40,750 bases of DNA from Bacteroidota bacterium (GCA_003973485.1 QNXU01000269.1:1-40750), one strand, 5' to 3'. Positions 22,821-31,409 are shown, counted from the first letter of the stretch. Program-made: numbers and translations. The notes: a model not told the origin generated them from the sequence alone.

Positions 22821-22844
22821 ACTTTTAGGCGAAATCATTTTTTT
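22798..22844 (+). terminator. Alternative terminator overlapping the first
   Basis: TGATTTCGCC (22798-22807), which is the loop and first bases of the 3' arm of the preceding hairpin, is perfectly complementary to GGCGAAATCA (22828-22837), which is followed by seven T. The two hairpins share bases and cannot form together. The second would be a back-up terminator or part of a switch before the division gene. Confidence 0.6.
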
Positions 22845-22870
22845 ATATTACTTTTAATGTATCAATAGCA

Positions 22871-23170
22871 ATGAGTTTCATGGATAGGATTCCGAAAATA
22901 TTTAAGAATTTTTATTTCATAGCAGCATCAGTATTTCTGCTTTGGATGTTGTTCATTGATGGCAATGACTTGATTTCTCAATGGAGACTTGCCTCCAAAT
23001 ACAATGATTTACTTAAGGAAAAGGAATATTATCAAGAGAAAATCAAGGAAGTGGAATTGGATAGGGAAGGATTGATGAGCGATGATGAATTGTTAGAAAA
23101 ATTTGCTAGAGAAAGATACTTAATGAAAAAAGAATCTGAAGACCTTTTCGTTATTGTTGAAAAAGAATAA
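22871..23170 (+). CDS. Septum formation initiator family protein (FtsB/DivIC-like)
   Basis: A 99-residue bitopic membrane protein of the FtsB/DivIC family, which joins FtsL and FtsQ/DivIB in the divisome. Residues 1-12 are cytoplasmic and basic, 13-28 form the membrane segment (FYFIAASVFLLWMLFIDGND), and residues 36-66 form a charged coiled coil. The C-terminal motif LLEKFARERYLMKKESEDLF is typical of the family. It sits 3 bases before an outer-membrane protein gene. In Bacteroidota this gene often lies near eno. Confidence 0.88.
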   Translation: MSFMDRIPKIFKNFYFIAASVFLLWMLFIDGNDLISQWRLASKYNDLLKEKEYYQEKIKEVELDREGLMSDDELLEKFARERYLMKKESEDLFVIVEKE

Positions 23171-23173
23171 ATA

Positions 23174-23725
23174 TTGAAAAAGCTCGTTGTATTTTCCTTT
23201 CTGTTTATTGGTTTGATTGCTTTCTCAAGTCAAACAGTTTCTGGCCAGAAGTATATTGATGAAAGCTCTGACTTTATGGATAGACTCTATTTTGGAGGTA
23301 ATTTTGGACTTCAGTTTGGTAGTTTTACTCATATTGAGGCATCTCCCATTGTTGGTTATATGATTAATGATAAGCTTTCAGTTGGTGTTGGAGTGATTTA
23401 TCAATATTTCAGAATTAGAGGAAATAGTCAGATTGGCGATTATGAAACCAATATCTATGGAGGTAAACTTTTCGGGCGCTATAATATCTCTCAGCAGTTA
23501 TTTGGATATACTGAATATGAGAATATTAATAGGGATTTTAGACCCACACTCTCATCTGATTTAAGTAGAATTTGGGTGCCTGCTTTATTTATTGGAGGAG
23601 GCTATTTTCAACCAATTGGCAATAATGCAGGCTTTACTGTAATGGCATTGTATAATCTGTTGCATTATCCTGGTCGCTCTCCTTATAATTCACCTTTTGT
23701 TTTTCGATTAGGATTTACTATTTAG
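23174..23725 (+). CDS. Predicted outer-membrane beta-barrel protein
   Basis: A 183-residue secreted protein with a TTG start 3 bases after the previous stop; no ATG gives the signal peptide. Residues 1-24 are a Sec signal (KKLVVFSFLFIGLIAFSSQ, cleavage near SGQ). The rest alternates short hydrophobic strands and Gly/Tyr turns (LYFGGNFGLQFGSFTHIEAS, KLSVGVGVIYQYFRIRG) and ends in Phe-x-Phe-x-Ile (RLGFTI), as in small porin-like barrels. Substrate and role are unknown. Co-transcription with the division protein is likely from spacing. Confidence 0.75.
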   Translation: MKKLVVFSFLFIGLIAFSSQTVSGQKYIDESSDFMDRLYFGGNFGLQFGSFTHIEASPIVGYMINDKLSVGVGVIYQYFRIRGNSQIGDYETNIYGGKLFGRYNISQQLFGYTEYENINRDFRPTLSSDLSRIWVPALFIGGGYFQPIGNNAGFTVMALYNLLHYPGRSPYNSPFVFRLGFTI

Positions 23726-23735
23726 GTTCTTTAAA

Positions 23736-23787
23736 CCACGAAAGGTAGCTAAAAGCTACTTTTAGTTTGACTCACTGATTGACACAG
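23736..23787 (+). repeat. Dispersed intergenic repeat, copy A
   Basis: The pattern is CCACGAAAGG, then a TAGCT-AAA-AGCTA hairpin, then ACTCACTGATTGACACAG. It resembles copy B at 38601-38670 (CCACAAAAGG, TAGCC-AAA-GGCTA, ACCACTGAGTTAAACAGAG) and inverted copy C at 39035-39125. It is in the gap between two convergent genes. Confidence 0.5.
23741..23766 (+). terminator. Terminator-like hairpin after the outer-membrane protein gene
   Basis: AAAGGTAGCT (23741-23750) pairs with AGCTACTTTT (23754-23763) with a 3-base AAA loop and one G-T pair; tttagttt follows. It is also the core of a dispersed repeat (see 23736-23787). Confidence 0.6.
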
Positions 23788-23818
23788 AACCTTTTTGAAA
23801 ATTCTACAGAATCTCAAT

Positions 23819-23845
23819 AGTTGAAAGAAAACAGCCTTTGGCTGT
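23819..23845 (-). terminator. Terminator of the minus-strand ppx-ldh unit
   Basis: Read on the minus strand, ACAGCC-AAA-GGCTGT (23845-23831) is followed by TTTTCTTTC. It lies 3 bases beyond the stop codon of the Ldh-family gene. Confidence 0.75.
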
Positions 23846-23848
23846 CTG

Positions 23849-24964
23849 TCATATTGTATTCTTTAGATATTGAGATGAGCTAAAATAATCTTGAAATTTC
23901 AAGCCGAATTTATTTCCTATTTCACTCAGATCTTCAACTACTGCTGGCAACAAAGGTATTCCATTCACTTTCCTCTCCGTACTAATTTCCCTTTCTGGAT
24001 CTCCTGGTATCAATACTTTATCATTCTCATCAGTGGTTTCTGATTTTCTGAATGTATCAATCCAATTATCCATGTGGGATTTGAATTCATCCGCAGGACG
24101 GAAAGCATCAATTCGCATAGCGCCTAAGAAATGGCCTAATCCTTCACCTACAGGGTTCTCCTTTAAGGGCAAAAAGCTTACGAACGGAGGAGCCCAAGGC
24201 CCATAATTAGCGCCAGAGAGTACTGCTGAGAAAATATCAACTATAGAGCCGAGAATGTATCCTTTATGTCCTGAGTGCTCTCTTGATCCGCCTAAAGGAA
24301 GCATGCTTCCACCTTTCTTCAAAGCATCCACATCTGTAGTTCCTTTTCCATCTTTATCCTGCACCCAGCCCAAAGGAGCTTTTTCATTCTTTCTTTTGAG
24401 CACCTCAAGTTTGCCATTAGCTACCGTAGTAGTCGCAAAATCTGCTACATAAGGAGGTTGGTTTTTCGTGGGGATAGCAATGGAAATTGGGTTAGTACCC
24501 AATAATCTTTCCTTTGAAAAGGTAGGGGATACTAAAGGGCTTGCATTCGTCATCGACCATCCAATCATATCTTTTTCCAATGCCATCATGCTGTGGTGTC
24601 CCGCAATGCCATAATGGTTAGAATTTTTTACTGATACCCAACCGGTACCCACTTTTTCTGCCTTTTCCATGGCTATTCGCATGGCAAAAGGTGCAACCAC
24701 TAATCCTAATCCTTTATCGCCATCAATTACAGCCGTGCTGGGCGTTTCATGAACAATCTTGATATTGGGTTTTGCATTTATTCTACCTTCTTCCCATAAC
24801 CTGATATAGCCATGTAGACGAGCTACTCCGTGGGAATCAACACCGCGTAAATCAGCATTCACTAGAACTTCTGCAGCTTCCTCAGCTTCATTTGACGGAC
24901 AACCCATTTTAATGAATACATCCTTCACGAAATTTTGCAAGGCTTTGTAATCAAATAAATTCAT
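23849..24964 (-). CDS. Ldh-family (malate/L-lactate dehydrogenase type) NAD(P)-dependent oxidoreductase
   Basis: A 371-residue member of the YbiC/AllD/malate-L-lactate dehydrogenase family (PF02615), whose fold is unrelated to classical lactate dehydrogenase. Members reduce or oxidise 2-oxo and 2-hydroxy acids with NAD(P). Conserved residues include Arg40 and His45 in DLRGVDSHGVARL, the likely catalytic His117 in NSNHYGIAGHH, GTNPISIAIP, and HKGYILGSIVD. The substrate cannot be told from sequence. The start overlaps the upstream ppx stop by one base, so the two form an operon. Confidence 0.9.
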   Translation of the reverse strand: MNLFDYKALQNFVKDVFIKMGCPSNEAEEAAEVLVNADLRGVDSHGVARLHGYIRLWEEGRINAKPNIKIVHETPSTAVIDGDKGLGLVVAPFAMRIAMEKAEKVGTGWVSVKNSNHYGIAGHHSMMALEKDMIGWSMTNASPLVSPTFSKERLLGTNPISIAIPTKNQPPYVADFATTTVANGKLEVLKRKNEKAPLGWVQDKDGKGTTDVDALKKGGSMLPLGGSREHSGHKGYILGSIVDIFSAVLSGANYGPWAPPFVSFLPLKENPVGEGLGHFLGAMRIDAFRPADEFKSHMDNWIDTFRKSETTDENDKVLIPGDPEREISTERKVNGIPLLPAVVEDLSEIGNKFGLKFQDYFSSSQYLKNTI

Positions 24965-25899
24965 TAGGATAATTTTATTTCATTTGATAATATGGCATCC
25001 AATAAACCTTCTTTTAAAGCATAAGTGGATACTTTAATGTCAATAAATTCATTGTTCTCAATTAGGAATTGAATCAAACAAACGGCTACCACTATCATAT
25101 CCACTCGCATTTCAATCATGCCGGGTATAGCCATTCTTTCTTCTCTGGTTTTGTGAATGATTTCATTGAAAATACGGTCGAAATCTTCCAAAGAAAGTGA
25201 GAAAGCAACATCTTCAGGTTTTTCAATTCCTTTCTCCTTATAGTCAATATCTATCAAAGTATCGAAAGTACCTGAGGAGCCAATCAAATGGTGTGGTTGG
25301 TAGATATCCATTTTCACCTTAAGTTCTTCCAATTCCTTTCTTAAATAATCATCAAGCTTTTCAATGTCTTTTGGTAAAATAGGATCGTGTTTATGGAACT
25401 TATCGAGAAGTCTTTGAGCACCAATCTCAAAACTTTGCATCCAGAAAACTTCAATATTATTACAAATAATAAATTCAACACTTCCACCCCCAATGTCCAT
25501 AATTAGGGCAGGTTCAGGACCTATTTCTAAGGCTTTTTTAACTCCCTGATGAATGAATTTTGCTTCATCCATACCAGATATCAATTGGATTGAAATACCA
25601 GTAGCATCATAGATATTCTTCATAACTTCCGTTCCGTTCGATGCATTTCGCATTGCTGATGTTGCACTGGCAAATATTTGCTCAACTTGCTCTTCCTTAA
25701 TTTTATCTTTGAAATAGAGCATAGTTTTGATTGCACGTTCTTCAGCAGATTTGCTGATTTTACCCTCACTAATTCCTCCTTCACCAAGCTTAACCGCTAT
25801 TTTTTCCTTGTGAATAATTTTCTCTTCCCCATCCTTAACTTCTACAATGAGTAAGTGAAAAGTATTGGTGCCTAAATCTATAATGGCTATTTTATCCAT
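24964..25899 (-). CDS. Ppx/GppA-family phosphatase
   Basis: A 311-residue exopolyphosphatase/guanosine pentaphosphatase-like enzyme of the ASKHA fold. I chose the ATG at 25899 (MDKIAIIDLGTNTFHLLIVE); an upstream in-frame ATG at 25923 adds eight residues and lacks family support. Phosphate-binding motifs are IDLGTNTFHLLI at residues 6-17 and MDIGGGSVEFII near 133. It has only the catalytic domain and lacks the C-terminal HD-like domain of the 500-residue enzymes. It may degrade polyphosphate or pppGpp; which one is not visible. ldh follows with a one-base overlap. Confidence 0.88.
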   Translation of the reverse strand: MDKIAIIDLGTNTFHLLIVEVKDGEEKIIHKEKIAVKLGEGGISEGKISKSAEERAIKTMLYFKDKIKEEQVEQIFASATSAMRNASNGTEVMKNIYDATGISIQLISGMDEAKFIHQGVKKALEIGPEPALIMDIGGGSVEFIICNNIEVFWMQSFEIGAQRLLDKFHKHDPILPKDIEKLDDYLRKELEELKVKMDIYQPHHLIGSSGTFDTLIDIDYKEKGIEKPEDVAFSLSLEDFDRIFNEIIHKTREERMAIPGMIEMRVDMIVVAVCLIQFLIENNEFIDIKVSTYALKEGLLDAILSNEIKLS

Positions 25900-26028
25900 A
25901 GTTTTGTACCTGCCTAAAAACAATGCGCAATATAGTATTTAGTAGGCAATTGGCAATTGCATTATTTGTTTCACTTATTAAATCTTTCAGTTTGCGATCA
26001 AAGCCTCCATTAGCTTTAATATTATTTA

Positions 26029-26036
26029 TAACTTTG
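26029..26036 (+). promoter_or_regulatory. Candidate -7 box for the WG-repeat lipoprotein gene
   Basis: TAACTTTG fits the Bacteroidota -7 consensus, 43 bases before the chosen ATG at 26079. No TTTG is seen 19 bases upstream. Its position also argues that the in-frame upstream ATG at 25923 is not used. Confidence 0.45.
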
Positions 26037-26078
26037 CTGAGGATTTTTAAATCGCTTTTAGCGATGATCACTAGGTGT

Positions 26079-28646
26079 ATGCGTCAACTTTTAAATTTAC
26101 TATTTACAATCTCGTTTTTCACCATGCTTTCGAGCTGTGCATTCCATGTGCTTACGGCTGATAAGTTTTTGCAGAAAAATGAAATGGCTAAGGCTAAAAG
26201 GCGTATTGATAAGGCGGTGGAAAAAGAGGCGGAAAATCCTGCAGCTCAATTTATGCTGGCGAAATATTACAGCCATCCTGTTTGGTCTTTTGATGCCGTA
26301 GATTCTGCCCACCTTTACAATCAATTGGTAAGCGATACCTACCCAAAATTGAATGTTGAAATCACTGAGAAATTAGCTAAAAAGGGTTTAGATAGCATGG
26401 CTATAGTTGAGCAAGCTTTAATTATTGATAGCTTGGCTTATGAAAAAGCTGCTTCCATTCACACAGAAGAATCATTCAATCATTATCTCAGTAATTATCA
26501 ATATTTAACTTTTCAGGAAAAGGCAATAGAATTAAGAAATAAGGTAGCTTATGAAAGCGCTATTGCACAAAATACCACACAAGCAGTAAGCGAGTTTTTT
26601 AAAAAATATCCCGATGCACCTCAAGCCCAGAAAGCTCGGAATGTATTTGAAACCCTTTATTATGAAAAGAAAACGCAGGATAAAGAACTCATTAATTATC
26701 AAGAATATTTAGAAGAGCGCCCTCAAACTGAATTTTCAGAAGAAGCCGCAAACATAATTTTAAATATGATAAGTGCTGGAGCCGATTCTTCTGATTATAG
26801 GCAATTTATTAATCAATATGATGAATTTAGTGCTTCAGAAATAGCGCAATCAATTCTTGATGGCTTGAATTATGAAGATAAGGTGCCGGATTTACTGACT
26901 CACAAGAAAGATAGTCTTTATTATTTCTATAATTTAGAGGAAGAAAAATTACTTGATTATCAATTTGAAAAGGTAATGCCTGATTCTTGCTTTTTTATCA
27001 AAAAGCCTTTCATTTTAAGTGAGCACAGAAACACTATTTATGCATATTTAAAATCCGGAGAGAGGGTAGGTGAGTTTAAAATCAATTCTATTGATAATTT
27101 GCCGTCTGGTTTTTTTAAAATTAATGATTTCGGTCGAGAAAGACATTTGATCCATTTTAGCTTAAATAAGCAATTGAATTTAAAAGCTTTAGACTTTCTA
27201 TTCTTGGATAATTTTCACTTGGCGAAGAGAGAGCTGAAGGGATGGCAATTGATTTCTGTTTTAAATGAACCTATCTTAAAGCAGCCCGTGGACAGCATTT
27301 GGAAAGAGCATGATGTTTTCTTTTTCAAAAAAGGAGAGGATATGGCGGTGGCTTCTGCTGCTAATTTCAAAAAAACGGGCAAAGATGATTTGAAATCTTT
27401 GAGCTTTCTTTATGATGATTATGAATGGATAGATGAGCAATATCTAAGATTGTATTCTAATGATTATGAAACTATTTTAGATAGCAAATCAAAGGTTATT
27501 TTTCCTTTGGAGAAAGCTGAATTTGATTTCTTTGATGAGTTTTGGGTTAAAGAAAAGGAAGGAGAAATAAAGTTTTTGGATAGAAATAGAAATCCTATTT
27601 TTGAAGAAAATATTGATGATTTTCAATATAAATCTGGCGTTATTGCACTTCAAAAAGATAGCCTGTGGTCTGTTTTTACCAATGGACTGAAAGGCTTTCC
27701 AAAATTTCAATATGATTCTGTTAGAATCTTTAATGCTTGGGTGACTTTTGCAGTTCAAGATTCTACCGAATATTTGCTTTTTCAATCAGGTGAAAAAATC
27801 CAATTGGAGGAAGAGGAGTCTTTCAGGATTTTGAAGAATTATAATGTTGCTTTTTCCGATGTGTCGGATCAAATCAGATTTATTGAGATTTCTAATAAGC
27901 AAGGATATTTCAAATTGTATAATGGTATTGGTAGAAAAATTAAAGAGGGTGAAAATCTTGATATTAATATCTTAACTCCACAATTAATTCAAATTCATCA
28001 GAATAGAAAGAAGCAATTGATTGATTCTGCAGGTATTGAAATAGAGATTGAAAATGCAGATGCTTTTGGAGCTTATCAGAATGGATTAATCCCTGTTTTA
28101 CAGAGTCAAAAATTTGGTGCTTTGATAGTGGACAGCCTGGAGCTCATTCCTGCACATTCACAAAGTAAATTGGAAGTATTCTTGAAAGACTCGCTCTATA
28201 TTTTCAAGGAAGATAATTTATTGGGAATAAGTGATGCCTCGGCAGAAATATTATTAGAAGCAGATTTTGAAAGCATAGAATTTTTTAATGATTCCACCGC
28301 CATAGTAGAGGAGGAGGGAGAAATTGGTATTTTAAATATTTACCAAAATGAATACTTACATGAAGAGCTAGACACTTGGGAAAGAGTGCCCTTTAAGGAT
28401 GAGCAATTTTTTATCGTCCGAAAAGGAGCAGGATACGGAGTTTTGAATCAACTTGGAGAGGAAATCATTCCGTTTATTTTCAACGAGCTTCAAGCTTATG
28501 AAAGTAAAGATAAATTATACTGGCTAGCAGAGCGCAGGCTTTCTGAAATCAATTATATCGTAATTGCCTATTTTGATAAGAATGGTAAAGTACTATTCAA
28601 AGAAGGGCTGAACTTTGATGATTATTTAGAGACTGCTTGTGATTAA
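26079..28646 (+). CDS. Large lipoprotein with WG-like repeats
   Basis: An 855-residue predicted lipoprotein. The ATG at 26079 gives a proper lipoprotein signal (MRQLLNLLFTISFFTMLSSC, lipobox Cys20) and has AGG five bases upstream. The longer in-frame reading from 25923 adds 52 unlikely residues. Residues 20-270 are helical and TPR-like (KAKRRIDKAVEKEAENPAAQ). The C-terminal half has diverged WG-type beta repeats, e.g. WSVFTNGLKG near residue 530 and YGVLNQLGEEIIPFIFNELQ near 786. WG-repeat proteins are often surface or scaffold proteins; no enzyme motif was seen. It is divergent from ppx. Function unknown. Confidence 0.8.
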   Translation: MRQLLNLLFTISFFTMLSSCAFHVLTADKFLQKNEMAKAKRRIDKAVEKEAENPAAQFMLAKYYSHPVWSFDAVDSAHLYNQLVSDTYPKLNVEITEKLAKKGLDSMAIVEQALIIDSLAYEKAASIHTEESFNHYLSNYQYLTFQEKAIELRNKVAYESAIAQNTTQAVSEFFKKYPDAPQAQKARNVFETLYYEKKTQDKELINYQEYLEERPQTEFSEEAANIILNMISAGADSSDYRQFINQYDEFSASEIAQSILDGLNYEDKVPDLLTHKKDSLYYFYNLEEEKLLDYQFEKVMPDSCFFIKKPFILSEHRNTIYAYLKSGERVGEFKINSIDNLPSGFFKINDFGRERHLIHFSLNKQLNLKALDFLFLDNFHLAKRELKGWQLISVLNEPILKQPVDSIWKEHDVFFFKKGEDMAVASAANFKKTGKDDLKSLSFLYDDYEWIDEQYLRLYSNDYETILDSKSKVIFPLEKAEFDFFDEFWVKEKEGEIKFLDRNRNPIFEENIDDFQYKSGVIALQKDSLWSVFTNGLKGFPKFQYDSVRIFNAWVTFAVQDSTEYLLFQSGEKIQLEEEESFRILKNYNVAFSDVSDQIRFIEISNKQGYFKLYNGIGRKIKEGENLDINILTPQLIQIHQNRKKQLIDSAGIEIEIENADAFGAYQNGLIPVLQSQKFGALIVDSLELIPAHSQSKLEVFLKDSLYIFKEDNLLGISDASAEILLEADFESIEFFNDSTAIVEEEGEIGILNIYQNEYLHEELDTWERVPFKDEQFFIVRKGAGYGVLNQLGEEIIPFIFNELQAYESKDKLYWLAERRLSEINYIVIAYFDKNGKVLFKEGLNFDDYLETACD

Positions 28647-28728
28647 CTGGCCCCTGTCCCCCCCCAATGGAGGAACGCATGGAATGGCTATTGTTTTTTA
28701 ATTTGTCAGAGTAGCGGCTTCATCTATC

Positions 28729-28771
28729 GGTCAGACGGTGGAAAACCGTCAGACCATGGGTAGCTTTTTTT
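28729..28771 (+). terminator. Candidate terminator after the WG-repeat lipoprotein gene
   Basis: GGTCAGACGGT (28729-28739) pairs with ACCGTCAGACC (28745-28755) with one central mismatch and a short loop. A T-run of seven (28765-28771) follows after atgggtagc. The rest of the 241-base gap (28647-28887) holds a C8 run (28658-28665) and a CCCC-agaa-GGGGGG hairpin near 28794-28807, with no gene. Confidence 0.6.
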
Positions 28772-28887
28772 AAATCTGTGAGACTTCTTCATTTCCCCAG
28801 AAGGGGGGTAAGGAGGCTTTTAATCTGAAATTCCTATCATAACTCGGTTCAAATTTTTAATTTGCAGAAAATTATAATTTAGTTTCA

Positions 28888-30531
28888 ATGAAAAGGTATT
28901 TAAGCGGAGCTTTAGCTCTATTAATTCTATATTCTTGCCAACCAGCCCAAAAGCAAGAGCAAAAAGTAAAAAAGCCTAAATTAGTAGTGGGTATCGTAAT
29001 TGATCAATTGCGTCACGATTATTTCGAGCGATATGCGGATAATTTCGGGGAAGATGGTTTTAAGAGATTAATTTCTGAAGGATTTTATAATCATAACACC
29101 CACTATAACTATATCCCAACATTTACAGGGCCAGGGCATGCCTCCGTTTATACTGGTACTACACCAGCAACACACGGTATAATTGCGAATAATTGGTATG
29201 ACAAAAACATCAAAACATCAGTTTATTGTGCTGAGGATACTTCAGTTTATACCATCGGTTCTACTTCTGAGGCTGGATTAATGTCACCACACAGAATGTT
29301 AAGCTCTACCATTACAGATGAATTGGGCTTGGCGACCAATTTCAAATCAAAAGTTATTGGGATTTCCATAAAGGATAGAGGTTCTATTTTACCAGCAGGA
29401 CATAAGCCAACGGGTTCTTTTTGGTATGATAAAAGTAATGGGCATTTTGTAAGCAGTAGCTATTACGGAAATGAAGAATTACCAAGCTGGCTACAAGAAT
29501 TCAATAATCGAAATTTGGCAGATGACTATTTGAATCAAACTTGGGAGCTTTCCATGCCATTGGAAAAATACACTCAATCCACTGCTGATGATATGCCTTA
29601 CGAAATGACCGTTAGAGGAAAAGAAAATCCCGTTTTTCCTTATGACTTAAAAGCGCTAAGAGCAGAAAACGGAAACTTCGGCTTGTTGCCAAATACTGCT
29701 TTTGGTAATACCATTTTAGCTGATTTAGCCATTGCCACTATGGAAGGAGAAGAAATGGGGCAAGATGATATCACTGATTTTTTAGCTTTAAGTTTTTCTT
29801 CCACTGATTATATTGGCCATGGATTTGGTCCGCGCTCAGTGGAGGTTCAAGATACTTATATTAAGTTGGATAAAGAGATTGGCCGATTATTTAAGCATTT
29901 AGATGAAAAAGTGGGTAAAGGAAATTACCTGATTTTTGTGACATCTGATCACGGATGTGCGGAAGTGCCTGAATATTTGCAAGCTAATAAAATTCCGGCT
30001 GACCATTATGATGGAAAAGCTTATGTGAAAAATATGAGCAATGCCTTAAATCAGAAATTTGGTGCAGGGGAATGGATAGAAGATTTTTCAAATGAGCAGT
30101 TTTTCTTGAATCATGAGTTGATAGCAGAGAAGAATATTGACTTGGATGCGATCAGGAAATTTATGGTTAATGAAGTCTTGAAATTAGAGGGAGTAGCAGA
30201 AGCTTATTCAGCTAGCGATATGCAAAGCGCTGAATTTACAAATCATAAAGCAGCAGCCTTGCAAATGGGGTATAATTTTAAACGCTCTGGGGATGTTTTA
30301 TTAATATTAGAACCCGGCTGGTTTTATCAAACTCGTTCTGCCACTACTCACGGAACTGGCTATGCCTACGATACCCATGTGCCTTTGATTTGGTACGGCT
30401 CAGGTATCAAAAGCGGAAGATCTTACAAAAGACAAAACATAGACGATATAGCCGTAACTTTGGCTCATATTTTAGGAACTAGCTTACCAAATAGCGCAAC
30501 AGGTGAACCTATTGAGGAGGTTTTGGAATAG
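28888..30531 (+). CDS. pafA: PafA-type alkaline phosphatase lipoprotein
   Basis: A 547-residue phosphomonoesterase of the alkaline phosphatase superfamily. It is a lipoprotein (lipobox LILYSC, Cys17), so it acts in the periplasm or at the surface. All active-site residues of characterised PafA can be placed: metal ligands Asp39, Asp307, His311, Asp354, His355 and His488, the nucleophile Thr80 (PTFTGPGHAS), Asn101, and the signature Lys162 and Arg164 (KDRGS) that stabilise a monoester. In known Bacteroidota, PafA releases phosphate from organic esters and is not repressed by phosphate. Single gene with its own terminator. Confidence 0.93.
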   Translation: MKRYLSGALALLILYSCQPAQKQEQKVKKPKLVVGIVIDQLRHDYFERYADNFGEDGFKRLISEGFYNHNTHYNYIPTFTGPGHASVYTGTTPATHGIIANNWYDKNIKTSVYCAEDTSVYTIGSTSEAGLMSPHRMLSSTITDELGLATNFKSKVIGISIKDRGSILPAGHKPTGSFWYDKSNGHFVSSSYYGNEELPSWLQEFNNRNLADDYLNQTWELSMPLEKYTQSTADDMPYEMTVRGKENPVFPYDLKALRAENGNFGLLPNTAFGNTILADLAIATMEGEEMGQDDITDFLALSFSSTDYIGHGFGPRSVEVQDTYIKLDKEIGRLFKHLDEKVGKGNYLIFVTSDHGCAEVPEYLQANKIPADHYDGKAYVKNMSNALNQKFGAGEWIEDFSNEQFFLNHELIAEKNIDLDAIRKFMVNEVLKLEGVAEAYSASDMQSAEFTNHKAAALQMGYNFKRSGDVLLILEPGWFYQTRSATTHGTGYAYDTHVPLIWYGSGIKSGRSYKRQNIDDIAVTLAHILGTSLPNSATGEPIEEVLE

Positions 30532-30569
30532 TGTTATCCGTTGAGTTAAACGTTTAATTCTACGGTTAC

Positions 30570-30611
30570 AGCCTTTCAAGTTGATTTTAAACCAATTTGA
30601 AAGGCTTTTTT
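30570..30611 (+). terminator. Intrinsic terminator after pafA
   Basis: AGCCTTTCAA (30570-30579) pairs perfectly with TTGAAAGGCT (30597-30606), loop 17 bases, followed by TTTTT. Confidence 0.85.
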
Positions 30612-30665
30612 ATTAACTATTAATTCAGTAGATTGCAAAGGATATAATAGATATGTAGTCACTAA

Positions 30666-30721
30666 GGGGTAACTATATTTAAATATAATCACCCCATGAT
30701 TAAAATATTCAATTGTTATGC
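30666..30721 (+). other. Possible left boundary site of the cassette array
   Basis: GGGGT (30666-30670) and ACCCC (30691-30695) enclose the palindrome TATATTTAAATATA, and ATAATCA/TGATTA can form a second stem before the GTTATGC at 30715. This could be a degenerate attC or an attI-like site to the left of cassette 1, or simply an AT-rich palindrome. Support is weak. Confidence 0.25.
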
Positions 30722-30760
30722 ACCACATAGCATTGATTAAGGATTATTCAAAATTTCATG

Positions 30761-30768
30761 TATCTTTG
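30761..30768 (+). promoter_or_regulatory. -7 box directly before the MNT antitoxin gene
   Basis: TATCTTTG matches TAnnTTTG and ends only 4 bases before the ATG at 30773, so the transcript would begin at or next to the start codon. The box lies inside cassette 1. No clear -33 TTTG is seen. Confidence 0.5.
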
Positions 30769-30772
30769 AATT

Positions 30773-31081
30773 ATGGTTGAATTGGTTCAAAATAAACTTG
30801 ATGAGATTGTAGACGCATGTAAAAAACATCATGTGATTGCTATTGCTTTGTTTGGATCAGCTGCAAAAAATGCTATAAATGAAGACAGCGACATCGATTT
30901 TCTCGTTGAATTTTCTGATGAAATTGACGTTTTGGACTATGCTGATAACTATTTCTCTTTATTACATCACCTTCAAGAAATTTTAGATAGGAAAGTCGAT
31001 CTCGTATCTACCAAATCACTGAAGAACCCAATTCTCAAACAAGAGGTATACCAGTCAAAAGTAGATTTGTATGCAGCCTAA
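30773..31081 (+). CDS. mntA: MntA-like nucleotidyltransferase antitoxin
   Basis: A 102-residue minimal nucleotidyltransferase. The motif GSX10DXD is exact: Gly28-Ser29 and Asp40, Asp42, with the third carboxylate at Asp76 (RKVDLVS). In known pairs MntA neutralises the HEPN toxin by adding AMP units to a tyrosine next to the HEPN active site. There is no other Met in the protein, so the start is fixed at 30773. It overlaps the downstream hepT by 11 bases, typical of these pairs. It is carried in integron-like cassette 1. Confidence 0.9.
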   Translation: MVELVQNKLDEIVDACKKHHVIAIALFGSAAKNAINEDSDIDFLVEFSDEIDVLDYADNYFSLLHHLQEILDRKVDLVSTKSLKNPILKQEVYQSKVDLYAA

Positions 31082-31409
31082 ACTACTCAAATACATTTTA
31101 GACATTGAGAGTGTTATCGAGGAGATCGAATCTATTAAGCAGAAAACTCAAAATGACTTCAACAATTTTTCTAATGACATTATTTTGCAACGGGCTATAG
31201 AGAGGGATTTAGAAATTATTGGCGAAGCCATTAGGAAAATCATTGGCATTAACCCAGACGTTCAAATTACAGCCTCTAAAAACATCATTGGATTGAGAAA
31301 CATTATTTCACACGCTTACGATTCGGTTGAACCAGAGATGTTATGGGGAATAATTCAAAGGAATGTTCCTGTTTTAGCTGACGAAATCCGAGCATTAAAA
31401 GGTGCATAA
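31071..31409 (+). CDS. hepT: HepT-like HEPN ribonuclease toxin
   Basis: A 112-residue all-helical HEPN protein (DUF86 type). The catalytic motif RNxxxH is present at Arg76-Asn77 to His81. Tyr83 completes RxxxxHxY, the tyrosine that the MntA partner AMPylates in characterised systems, so both the activity and its control look intact. Toxins of this type cleave RNA (some cut tRNA). The start overlaps mntA; the stop codon is embedded in the R''-like box of the attC-like hairpin that follows. Confidence 0.9.
   Translation: MQPKLLKYILDIESVIEEIESIKQKTQNDFNNFSNDIILQRAIERDLEIIGEAIRKIIGINPDVQITASKNIIGLRNIISHAYDSVEPEMLWGIIQRNVPVLADEIRALKGA

Noticed and set aside
25923-26078. In-frame N-terminal extension of the WG-repeat lipoprotein
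   Set aside because: The ATG at 26079 gives a canonical lipoprotein signal and has AGG upstream, and a -7 box lies inside the extension, so the longer start would be upstream of transcription.
30540-30546. GTTGAGT after pafA as another cassette boundary
   Set aside because: No suitably placed inverted partner and no flanking hairpin arms; a 7-base match of this kind is expected by chance.
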